Source of the DNA: Symsagittifera roscoffensis
Taxonomy: Eukaryota > Xenacoelomorpha > Acoela > Convolutidae
Direction: 5' to 3'
Assembly: GCF_963678635.1 (NCBI RefSeq)
Contig: NC_087070.1
Location: 9,024,539-9,088,538, forward strand
DNA: 64,000 bases
In this document: positions 1 through 12,004 of the stretch, piece by piece
Position numbering within the stretch: the stretch's first letter is position 1
Layout: each line of letters starts with the position of its first letter
The notes under the pieces: model-generated
What the model was told of the DNA's origin: nothing
Databases searched by the model: none
Seen by the model: only the letters and a program-made list of their open reading frames with translations
Program-made: the position numbers and the translations under genes

Positions 1-727
1 GTTTCCACTAGCTTCTGATCTTGGCTACTGAATGTTTCTTCAGTTTTGACATCTTCCAAACACACATCGAAAATTTTTTGGGTAGTTAATGCGTTGTGGG
101 TATGCTGACGGCTCATGGGAATACAATGTTTTTGATTTTGTTCCTTGTATTTCTGAAATATGTCTTTTTTTATGTTCAGCCTTGATGTGATTTTTTTGTG
201 GTACAATTTTTCATTTTTGAGGACAGTGTGTGGCTAGTTAAGAAATCTTGATGTGTTCATTTTTGTTCCATTCCTCATTTCTACTGGCTTAGCGATCATT
301 GCAGAAGTGGATTTGCGCAGTGGTATTTTTTTGTCCGAAAAAAGTTGTCACAAATTGGTAGTTTCCACTAGCTTCTGATCTTGGCTACTGAATGTTTCTT
401 CAGTTTTGACATCTTCCAAATACACATCGACATTTTTTGGGTAGTTAATGCGTTTTGGGTATGCTGACGGCTCATGGGAGTACAAAGTTTTTGATTTTGT
501 TCCTTGTATTTCTGAAATAAATATGTCTTTTTTTATGTTCAGCCTTGATATGATTTTTTTGTGGTACAATTTTTTTTTCATTTTTGAGGACAGTGTGTGG
601 CTAGTTAAGAAATCTTGATGTGTTCATTTTTGTTCCATTCCTCATTTCTACTGGCTTAGCGATCATTGCAGAAGTGGATTTGCGCTGTGGTGGTTTTTTG
701 TCCGAAAAAAGTTGTCACAAATTGGTA

Positions 728-2180
728 GTTTCCACTAGCTTCTGATCTCGGCTACTGAATGTTTCTTCAGTTTTGACATCTTCCAAATACACATCGACAA
801 TTTCTTGGGTAGTTAATGCGTTGTGGGTATGCTGACGGCTCATGGGAGTACAATGTTTTTGATTTTTTTCCTTGTATTTCTGAAATATGTCTTTATTTAT
901 GTTCAGCCTTGATGTGATTTTTTTGTGGTACAATTTTTTTTCATTTTTGAGGACAGTGTGTGGCTAGTTAAGAAATCTTGATGTGTTCATTTTTGTTCCA
1001 TTCCTCATTTCTACTGGCTTAGCGATCATTGCAGAAGTGGATTTGCGCTGTGGTGGTTTTTTGTTCGAAAAAAGTTGTCACAAATTGGTAGTTTCCACTA
1101 GCTTCTGATCTCGGCTACTGAATGTTTCTTCAGTTTTGACATCTTCCAAATACACATCGAAAATTTTTTGGGTAGTTAATGCGTTGTGGGTATGCTGACG
1201 GCTCATGGGAGTACAATGTTTTTGATTTTTTTCCTTGTATTTCTGAAATATGTCTTTTTTTAATGTTCAGCCTTGATGTGATTTTTTTGTGGTAAAATTT
1301 TTTTCATTTTTGAGGACAGTGTGTGGCTAGTTAAGAAATCTTGATGTGTTCATTTTTGTTCCATTCCTCATTTCTACTGGCTTAGCGATCATTGCAGAAG
1401 TGGATTTGCGCTGTGGTGGTTTTTTGTCCGAAAAAAGTTGTCACAAATTGGTAGTTTCCACTAGCTTCTGATCTTGGCTACTGAATGTTTCTTCAGTTTT
1501 GACATCTTCCAAATACACATCGACAATTTCTTGGGTAGTTAATGCGTTGTGGGTATGCTGACGGCTCATGGGAGTACAATGTTTTTGATTTTTTTCCTTG
1601 TATTTCTGAAATATGTCTTTATTTATGTTCAGCCTTGATGTGATTTTTTTGTGGTACAATTTTTTTTCATTTTTGAGGACAGTGTGTGGCTAGTTAAGAA
1701 ATCTTGATGTGTTCATTTTTGTTCCATTCCTCATTTCTACTGGTTTAGCGATCATTGCAGAAGTGGATTTGCGCTGTGGTGGTTTTTTGTTCGAAAAAAG
1801 TTGTCACAAATTGGTAGTTTCCACTAGCTTCTGATCTCGGCTACTGAATGTTTCTTCAGTTTTGACATCTTCCAAATACACATCGAAAATTTTTTGGGTA
1901 GTTAATGCGTTGTGGGTATGCTGACGGCTCATGGGAGTACAATGTTTTTGATTTTTTTCCTTGTATTTCTGAAATATGTCTTTTTTTAATGTTCAGCCTT
2001 GATGTGATTTTTTTGTGGTAAAATTTTTTTTCATTTTTGAGGACAGTGTGTGGCTAGTTAAGAAATCTTGATGTGTTCAATTTTATTCCATTCCTCATTT
2101 CTACTGGCTTAGCGATCATTGCAGAAGTGGATTTGCGCTGTGGTGGTTTTTTGTCCGAAAAAAGTTGTCACAAATTGGTA
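728..2180. repeat. Dimeric higher-order repeat, two copies of ~726 bp
   Basis: Monomers starting at 728 and 1454 share the variant CGACAATTTCTTGGG. Monomers at 1091 and 1817 share CGAAAATTTTTTGGG and a TTTAATGTTC variant. The order is A-B-A-B, so the unit that was amplified here is the dimer 728-1453, repeated as 1454-2180. Confidence 0.85.
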
Positions 2181-3637
2181 GTTTCCACTAGCTTCTGATC
2201 TTGGCTACTGAATGTTTATTCAGTTTTGACATCTTCCAAATACACATCGAAAAATTTTTGGGTAGTTAATGCGTTGTGGGTATGCTGACGGCTTATGGGA
2301 GTACAATGTTTTTGATTTTTTTCCTTGTATTTCTGAAATATGTCTTTTTTTATGTTCAGCCTTGATGTGATTTTTTTGTGGTACAATTTTTTTTTTCATT
2401 TTTGAGGACAGTGTGTGGCTAGTTAAGAAATCTTGATGTGTTCATTTTTGTTCCATTCCTCATTTCTACTGGCTTAGCGATCATTGCAGAAGTGGATTTG
2501 CGCAGTGGTTTTTTTTTGTCCGAAAAAAGTTGTCACAAATTGGTAGTTTCCACTAGCTTCTGATCTTGACTACTGAATGTTTCTTCAGTTTTGACATCTT
2601 CCAAATACACATCGAAAAATTTTTGGGTAGTTAATGCGTTGTGGGTATGCTGACGGCTTATGGGAGTACAATGTTTTTGATTTTTTTCCTTGTATTTCTG
2701 AAATATGTCTTTATTTATGTTCAGCCTTGATGTGATTTTTTTGTGGTACAATTTTTTTTCATTTTTGAGGACAGTGTGTGGCTAGTTAAGAAATCTTGAT
2801 GTGTTCATTTTTGTTCCATTCCTCATTTCTACTGGCTTAGCGATCATTGCAGAAGTGGATTTGCGCTGTGGTGGTTTTTTGTCCGAAAAAAGTTGTCACA
2901 AATTGGTAGTTTCCACTAGCTTCTGATCTTGGCTACTGAATGTTTATTCAGTTTTGACATCTTCCAAATACACATCGAAAAATTTTTGGGTAGTTAATGC
3001 GTTGTGGGTATGCTGACGGCTTATGGGAGTACAATGTTTTTGATTTTTTTTCCTTGTATTTCTGAAATATGTCTTTTTTTATGTTCAGCCTTGATGTGAT
3101 TTTTTTGTGGTACAATTTTTTTTTTCATTTTTGAGGACAGTGTGTGGCTAGTTAAGAAATCTTGATGTGTTCATTTTTGTTCCATTCCTCATTTCTACTG
3201 GCTTAGCGATCATTGCAGAAGTGGATTTGCGCAGTGGTTTTTTTTTGTCCGAAAAAAGTTGTCACAAATTGGTAGTTTCCACTAGCTTCTGATCTTGACT
3301 ACTGAATGTTTCTTCAGTTTTGACATCTTCCAAATACACATCGAAAAATTTTTGGGTAGTTAATGCGTTGTGGGTATGCTGACGGCTTATGGGAGTACAA
3401 TGTTTTTGATTTTTTTCCTTGTATTTCTGAAATATGTCTTTATTTATGTTCAGCCTTGATGTGATTTTTTTGTGGTACAATTTTTTTTCATTTTTGAGGA
3501 CAGTGTGTGGCTAGTTAAGAAATCTTGATGTGTTCATTTTTGTTCCATTCCTCATTTCTACTGGCTTAGCGATCATTGCAGAAGTGGATTTGCGCTGTGG
3601 TGGTTTTTTGTTCGAAAAAAGTTGTCACAAATTGGTA
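2181..3637. repeat. Second dimeric higher-order repeat, two copies of ~729 bp
   Basis: Monomers at 2181 and 2909 share GAATGTTTATTCAG and the GGCTTATGGG variant. Monomers at 2546 and 3275 share GATCTTGACTACTG with the same GGCTTATGGG variant. The dimer 2181-2908 is nearly identical to 2909-3637. It uses different monomer types from the dimer just upstream. Confidence 0.85.
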
Positions 3638-4365
3638 GTTTCCACTAGCTTCTGATCTCGGCTACTGAATGTTTCTTCAGTTTTGACATCTTCCAAATAC
3701 ACATCGAAAAATTTTTGGGTAGTTAATGCGTTGTGGGTATGCTGACGGCTTATGGGAGTACAATGTTTTTGATTTTTTTCCTTGTATTTCTGAAATATGT
3801 CTTTTTTTATGTTCAGCCTTGATGTGATTTTTTTGTGGTAAAATTTTTTTTCATTTTTGAGGACAGTGTGTGGCTAGTTAAGAAATCTTGATGTGTTCAT
3901 TTTTATTCCATTCCTCATTTCTACTGGCTTAGCGATCATTGCAGAAGTGGATTTGCGCTGTGGTGGTTTTTTGTCCGAAAAAAGTTGTCACAAATTGGTA
4001 GTTTCCACTAGCTTCTGATCTTGGCTACTGAATGTTTATTCAGTTTTGACATCTTCCAAATACACATCGAAAAATTTTTGGGTAGTTAATGCGTTGTGGG
4101 TATGCTGACGGCTTATGGGAGTACAATGTTTTTGATTTTTTTCCTTGTATTTCTGAAATATGTCTTTTTTTATGTTCAGCCTTGATGTGATTTTTTTGTG
4201 GTACAATTTTTTTTTTCATTTTTGAGGACAGTGTGTGGCTAGTTAAGAAATCTTGATGGGTTCATTTTTGTTCCATTCCTCATTTCTACTGGCTTAGCGA
4301 TCATTGCAGAAGTGGATTTGCGCAGTGGTATTTTTTTGTCCGAAAAAAGTTGTCACAAATTGGTA

Positions 4366-7272
4366 GTTTCCACTAGCTTCTGATCTTGACTACTGAATGT
4401 TTCTTCAGTTTTGACATCTTCCAAATACACATCGACATTTTTTTGCGTAGTTAATGCGTTGTGGGTATGCTGACGGCTCATGGGAGTACAATGTTTTTGA
4501 TTTTGTTCCTTGTATTTCTGAAATATGTCTTTTTTTATGTTCAGCCTTCATTTGATTTTTTTGTGGTACAATTTTTTTTCATTTTTGAGGACAGTGTGTG
4601 GCTAGTTAAGAAATCTTGATGTGTTCATTTTTGTTCCATTCCTCATTTCTACTGGCTTAGCGATCATTGCAGAAGTGGATTTGCGCTGTGGTGGTTTTTT
4701 GTCCGAAAAAAATTGTCACAAATTGGTAGTTTCCACTAGCTTCTGATCTTGGCTACTGAATGTTTCTTCAGTTTTGACATCTTCCAAATACACATCGAAA
4801 ATTTTTTGGGTAGTTAATGCGTTGTGGGTATGCTGACGACTCATGGGAGTACAATGTTTTTGATTTTGTTCCTTGTATTTCTGAAATATGTCTTTTTTTT
4901 ATGTTCAGCCTTGATGTGATTTTTTTGTGGTACAATTTTTTTTCATTTTTGAGGACAGTGTGTGGCTAGTTAAGAAATCTTGATGTGTTCATTTTTAATC
5001 CATTCCTCATTTCTACTGGCTTAGCGATCATTGCAGAAGTGGATTTGCGCAGTGGTATTTTTTTGTCCGAAAAAAGTTGTCACAAATTGGTAGTTTCCAC
5101 TAGCTTCTGATCTTGGCTACTGAATGTTTCTTCAGTTTTGACATCTTCCAAATACACATCGAAAATTTTGTTGGGTAGTTAATGCGTTGTGGGTATGGTG
5201 ACGGCTCATGGGAATACAATGTTTTTGATTTTGTTCCTTGTATTTCTGAAATATGTCTTTTTTTATGTTCAGCCTTGATGTGATTTTTTTGTGGTACAAT
5301 TTTTTTTCATTTTTGAGGACAGTGTGTGGCTAGTTAAGAAATCTTGATGTGTTCATTTTTGTTCCATTCCTCATTTCTACTGGCTTAGCGATCATTGCAG
5401 AAGTGGATTTGCGCAGTGGTATTTTTTTGTCCGAAAAAAGTTGTCACAAATTGGTAGTTTCCACTAGCTTCTGATCTTGGCTACTGAATGTTTCTTCAGT
5501 TTTGACATCTTCCAAATACACATCGACATTTTTTGGGTAGTTAATGCGTTTTGGGTATGCTGACGGCTCATGGGAGTACAAAGTTTTTGATTTTGTTCCT
5601 TGTATTTCTGAAATATGTCTTTTTTTATGTTCAGCCTTGATATGATTTTTTTGTGGTACAATTTTTTTTTCATTTTTGAGGACAGTGTGTGGCTAGTTAA
5701 GAAATCTTGATGTGTTCATTTTTGTTCCATTCCTCATTTCTACTGGCTTAGCGATCATTGCAGAAGTGGATTTGCGCAGTGGTATTTTTTTGTCCGAAAA
5801 AAGTTGTCACAAATTGGTAGTTTCCACTAGCTTCTGATCTTGACTACTGAATGTTTCTTCAGTTTTGACATCTTCCAAATACACATCGACATTTTTTTGC
5901 GTAGTTAATGCGTTGTGGGTACGCTGAAGGCTCATGGGAGTACAATGTTTTTGATTTTGTTCCTTGTATTTCTGAAATATGTCTTTTTTTATGTTCAGCC
6001 TTCATTTGATTTTTTTGTGGTACAATTTTTTTTCATTTTTGAGGACAGTGTGTGGCTAGTTAAGAAATCTTGATGTGTTCATTTTTGTTCCATTCCTCAT
6101 TTCTACTGGCTTAGCGATCATTGCAGAAGTGGATTTGCGCTGTGGTGGTTTTTTGTCCGAAAAAAGTTGTCACAAATTGGTAGTTTCCACTAGCTTCTGA
6201 TCTTGGCTACTGAATGTTTCTTCAGTTTTGACATCTTCCAAATACACATCGAAAATTTTTTGGGTAGTTAATGCGTTGTGGGTATGCTGACGACTCATGG
6301 GAGTACAATGTTTTTGATTTTGTTCCTTGTATTTCCGAAATATGTCTTTTTTTTATGTTCAGCCTTGATGTGATTTTTTTGTGGTACAATTTTTTTTCAT
6401 TTTTGAGGACAGTGTGTGGCTAGTTAAGAAATCTTGATGTGTTCATTTTTAATCCATTCCTCATTTCTACTGGCTTAGCGATCATTGCAGAAGTGGATTT
6501 GCGCAGTGGTATTTTTTTGTCCGAAAAAAGTTGTCACAAATTGGTAGTTTCCACTAGCTTCTGATCTTGGCTACTGAATGTTTCTTCAGTTTTGACATCT
6601 TCCAAATACACATCGAAAATTTTTTGGGTAGTTAATGCGTTGTGGGTATGGTGACGGCTCATGGGAATACAATGTTTTTGATTTTGTTCCTTGTATTTCT
6701 GAAATATGTCTTTTTTTATGTTCAGCCTTGATGTGATTTTTTTGTGGTACAATTTTTTTTCATTTTTGAGGACAGTGTGTGGCTAGTTAAGAAATCTTGA
6801 TGTGTTCATTTTTGTTCCATTCCTCATTTCTACTGGCTTAGCGATCATTGCAGAAGTGGATTTGCGCAGTGGTATTTTTTTGTCCGAAAAAAGTTGTCAC
6901 AAATTGGTAGTTTCCACTAGCTTCTGATCTTGGCTACTGAATGTTTCTTCAGTTTTGACATCTTCCAAATACACATCGACATTTTTTGGGTAGTTAATGC
7001 GTTTTGGGTATGCTGACGGCTCATGGGAGTACAAAGTTTTTGATTTTGTTCCTTGTATTTCTGAAATATGTCTTTTTTTATGTTCAGCCTTGATATGATT
7101 TTTTTGTGGTACAATTTTTTTTTCATTTTTGAGGACAGTGTGTGGCTAGTTAAGAAATCTTGATGTGTTCATTTTTGTTCCATTCCTCATTTCTACTGGC
7201 TTAGCGATCATTGCAGAAGTGGATTTGCGCTGTGGTGGTTTTTTGTCCGAAAAAAGTTGTCACAAATTGGTA
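4366..7272. repeat. Tetrameric higher-order repeat, two copies of ~1,454 bp
   Basis: Four successive monomer types recur in order at 4366, 4729, 5092, 5457 and again at 5820, 6180, 6543, 6909. Diagnostic variants are TTTTTTTGCGTAG, GCTGACGACTC, GGGTATGGTGACGG and GCGTTTTGGGTATG. The first two monomers of the window (1 and 361) carry the last two of these types, so a further copy of the tetramer seems to be cut by the left edge. In both places the next monomer is of the CGACAATTTCTTGG type. Confidence 0.85.
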
Positions 7273-10200
7273 GTTTCCACTAGCTTCTGATCTTGGCTAC
7301 TGAATGTTTCTTCAGTTTTGACATCTTCCAAATACACATCGACAATTTCTTGGTAGTTAATGCGTTGTGGGTATGCTGACGGCTCATGGGAGTACAATGT
7401 TTTTGATTTTTTTCCTTGTATTTCTGAAATATGTCTTTATTTATGTTCAGCCTTGATGTGATTTTTTTGTGGTACAATTTTTTTTCATTTTTGAGGACAG
7501 TGTGTGGCTAGTTAAGAAATCTTGATGTGTTCATTTTTATTCCATTCCTCATTTCTACCTACTGGCTTAGCGATCATTGCAGAAGTGGATTTGCGCTGTG
7601 GTGGTTTTTTGTCCGAAAAAAGTTGTCACAAATTGGTAGTTTCCACTAGCTTCTGATCTTGGCTACTGAATGTTTATTCAGTTTTGACATCTTCCAAATA
7701 CACATCGAAAAATTTTTGGGTAGTTAATGCGTTGTGGGTATGCTGACGGCTTATGGGAGTACAATGTTTTTGATTTTTTTCCTTCTATTTCTGAAATATG
7801 TCTTTATTTATGTTCAGCCTTGATGTGATTTTTTTGTGGTACAATTTTTTTTCATTTTTGAGGACAGTGTGTGGCTAGTTAGGAAATCTTGATGTGTTCA
7901 TTTTTATTCCATTCCTCATTTCTACTGGCTTAGCGATCATTGCAGAAGTGGATTTGCGCTGTGGTGGTTTTTTGTCCGAAAAAAGTTGTCACAAATTGGT
8001 AGTTTCCACTAGCTTCTGATCTTGGCTACTGAATGTTTATTCAGTTTTGACATCTTCCAAATACACATCGAAAAATTTTTGGGTAGTTAATGCGTAGTGG
8101 GTATGCTGACAGCTTATGGGAGTACAATGTTTTTGATTTTTTTCCTTGTATTTCTGAAATATGTCTTTATTTATGTTCAGCCTTGATGTGATTTTTTTGT
8201 GGTACAATTTTTTTTCATTTTTGAGGACAGTGTGTGGCTAGTTAAGAAATCTTGATGTGTTCATTTTTGTTCCATTCCTCATTTCTACTGGCTTAGCGAT
8301 CATTGCAAAAGTGGATTTGCGCTGTGGTGGTTTTTTGTTCGAAAAAAGTTGTCACAAATTGGTAGTTTCCACTAGCTTCTGATCTTGGCTACTGAATGTT
8401 TCTTCAGTTTTGACATCTTCCAAATACACATCGACATTTTTTGGGTAGTTAATGCGTTGTGGGTATGCTGACGGCTCATGGGAGTACAATGTTTTTGATT
8501 TTTTTCCTTGTATTTCTGAAATATGTCTTTTTTTTTTATGTTCAGCCTCGATGTGATTTTTTTGTGGTAAAATTTTTTTTCATTTTTGAGGACAGTGTGT
8601 GGCTAGTTAAGAAATCTTGATGTGTTCATTTTTATTCCATTCCTCATTTCTACTGGCTTAGCGATCATTGCAGAAGTGGATTTGCGCTGTGGTGGTTTTT
8701 TGTCCGAAAAAAGTTGTCACAAATTGGTAGTTTCCACTAGCTTCTGATCTTGGCTACTGAATGTTTATTCAGTTTTGACATCTTCCAAATACACATCGAA
8801 AAATTTTTGGGTAGTTAATGCGTTTTGGGTATGCTGACGGCTTATGGGAGTACAATGTTTTTGATTTTTTCCCTTGTATTTCTGAAATATGTCTTTTTTT
8901 ATGTTCAGCCTTGATGTGATTTTTTTGTGGTACAATTTTTTTTCATTTTTGAGGACAGTGTGTGGCTAGTTAGGAAATCTTGATGTGTTCATTTTTGTTC
9001 CATTCCTCATTTCTACTGGCTTAGCGATCATTGCAGAAGTGGATTTGCGCAGTGGTATTTTTTTGTCCGAAAAAAGTTGTCACAAATTGGTAGTTTCCAC
9101 TAGCTTCTGATCTTGGCTACTGAATGTTTCTTCAGTTTTGACATCTTCCAAATACACATCGACATTTTTTTGGGTAGTCAATTCAATGCGTTGTGGGTAT
9201 GCTGACGGCTCATGGGAGTACAATGTTTTTGATTTTGTTCCTTGTATTTCTGAAATATGTCTTTTTTTTATGTTCAGCCTTGATGTGATTTTTTTGTGGT
9301 ACAATTTTTTTCATTTTTGAGGACAGTGTGTGGCTAGTTAAGAAATCTTGATGTGTTCATTTTTGTTGTTCCATTCCTCATTTCTACTAGCTTAGCGATC
9401 ATTGCAGAAGTGGATTTGCGCTGTGGTGGTTTTTTGTCCGAAAAAAGTTGTCACAAATTGGTAGTTTCCACTAGATTCTGATCTTGGCTACTGAATGTTT
9501 CTTCAGTTTTGACATCTTCCAAATACACATCGAAAGTTTTTTGGGTATTTAATGCGTTGTGGGTATGCTGACGGCTCATGGGAGTACAATGTTTTTGATT
9601 TTGTTCCTTGTATTTCTGAAATATGTTTTTTTTTATGTTCAGCCTTGATGTGATTTTTTGTGGTACAATTTTTTTTCATTTTTGAGGACAGTGTGTGGCT
9701 AGTTAAGAAATCATGATGTGTTCATTTTTGTTCCATTCCTCATTTCTACTGGCTTAGCGATCATTGCAGAAGTGGATTTGCGCAGTGGTATTTTTTTGTC
9801 CGAAAAAAATTGTCACAAATTGGTAGTTTCCACTAGCTTCTGATCTTGGCTACTGAATGTTTCTTCAGTTTTGACATCTTCCAAAAACACATCGACATTT
9901 TTTGGGTAGTTAATGCGTTGTGGGTATGCTGACGGCTCATGGGAGTACAAATTTTTTGATTTTGTTCCTTGTATTTCTGAAATATGTCTTTTGTTATGTT
10001 CAGCCTTGATATGATTTTTTGTGGTACAATTTTTTTATCATTTTCGAGGACAGTGTGTGGCTAGTTAAGAAATCTTGATGTGTTCATTTTTGTTCCATTC
10101 CTCATTTCTACTGGCTTAGCGATCATTGCAGAAGTGGATTTGCCCTGTGGTGGTTTTTTGTCCGAAAAAAGTTGTCACAAATTGGTAGTTTCCACTAGCT

Positions 10201-12004
10201 TCTGATCTTGGCTAATGAATGTTTCTTCAGTTTTGACATCTTCCAAATACACATCGACATTTTTTGGGTAGTTAATGCGTTGTGAGTATGCTGATGGCTC
10301 ATGGGAGTACAAAGTTTTTGATTTTGTTCCTTGTATTTCTGAAATATGTCTTTTTTTATGTTCAGCCTTGATATGATTTTTTTGTGGTACAATTTTTTTT
10401 ATCATTTTCGAGGACAGTGTGTGGCTAGTTAAGAAATCTTGATGTGTTCATTTTTGTTCCATTCCTCATTTCTACTGGCTTAGCGATCATTGCAGAAGTG
10501 GATTTGCGCTGTGGTGGTTTTTTGTCCGAAAAAAAGTTGTCACAAATTGGTAGTTTCCACTAGCTTCTGATCTTGGCTACTGAATGTTTCTTCAGTTTTG
10601 ACATCTTCCAAATACACATCGACAAATTTTTGCGTAGTTAATGCGTTGTGGGTATGCTGACGGCTCATGGGAGTACAATGTTTTTGATTTTGTTCCTTGT
10701 ATTTCTGAAATATGTCTTTTTTTTATGTTCAGCCTTGATATGATTTTTTTGTGGAACAATTTTTTTATCATTTTCGAGGACAGTGTGTGGCTAGTTAAGA
10801 AATCTTGATGTGTTCATTTTTGTTCCATTCCTCATTTCTACTGGCTTAGCGATCATTGCAGAAGTGGATTTGCGCAGTGGTATTTTTTTGTCCGAAAAAA
10901 GTTGTCACAAATTGGTAGTTTCCACTAGCTTCTGATCTTGACTACTGAATGTTTCTTCAGTTTTGACATCTTCCAAATACACATCGACAATTTCTTGGGT
11001 AGTTAATGCGTTGTGGGTATGCTGACGGCTCATGGGAGTACAATGTTTTTGATTTTTTTCCTTGTATTTCTGAAATATGTCTTTATTTATGTTCAGCCTT
11101 GATGTGATTTTTTTGTGGTACAATTTTTTTTCATTTTTGAGGACAGTGTGTGGCTAGTTAAGAAATCTTGATGTGTCCATTATTGTTCCATTCATCAATT
11201 CCACTGGGTTAGCGATCGTTGCAGAAGCGGATTTGCGCTGTGGTGATTTTTTGTCCGAAGAAAGTTGTCGTCACAAATTGGTAGTTTCCACTAGCTTCTG
11301 GTCTTGACTACTGAATGTTTCTTCAGTTTTGACATCTTCCAAATACACATCGACAATTTCTTGGGTAGTTAATGCGTTGTGGGTATGCTGACGGCTCATG
11401 GGAGTACAATGTTTTTGATTTTTTTCCTTGTATTTCTGAAATATGTCTTTATTTATGTTCAGCCTTGATGTGATTTTTTTGTGGTACAATTTTTTTTCAT
11501 TTTTGAGGACAGTGTGTGGCTAGTTAAGAAATCTTGATGTGTTCATTTTTGTTCCATTCCTCATTTCTACTGGCTTAGCGATCATTGCAGAAGTGGATTT
11601 GCGCAGTGGTATTTTTTTGTCCGAAAAAAGTTGTCACAAATTGGTAGTTTCCACTAGCTTCTGATCTTGACTACTGAATGTTTCTTCAGTTTTGACATCT
11701 TCCAAATACACATCGACATTTTTTTGCGTAGTTAATGCGTTGTGGGTATGCTGACGGCTCATGGGAAAACAATGTTTTTGATTTTGTTCCTTGTATTTCT
11801 GAAATATGTCTTTTTTTTATGTTCAGCCTTGATGTGATTTTTTTGTGGTACAATTTTTTTTCATTTTTGAGGACAGTGTGTGGCTAGTTAAGAAATCTTG
11901 ATGTGTTCATTTTTGTTCCATTCCTCATTTCTACTGGCTTAGCGATCATTGCAGAAGTGGATTTGCGCAGTGGTATTTTTTTGTCCGAAAAAAGTTGTCA
12001 CAAA

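Noticed and set aside
715-933. 72-codon minus-strand frame repeated in many 363-bp monomers, here and at 1441, 2533, 3262, 6534, 10905, 11271, 13086 and others
   Set aside because: Its repetition follows from the satellite itself. Many monomers break it by T-run length changes, and diverged edge copies differ heavily in the first 30 residues without sign of amino-acid conservation.
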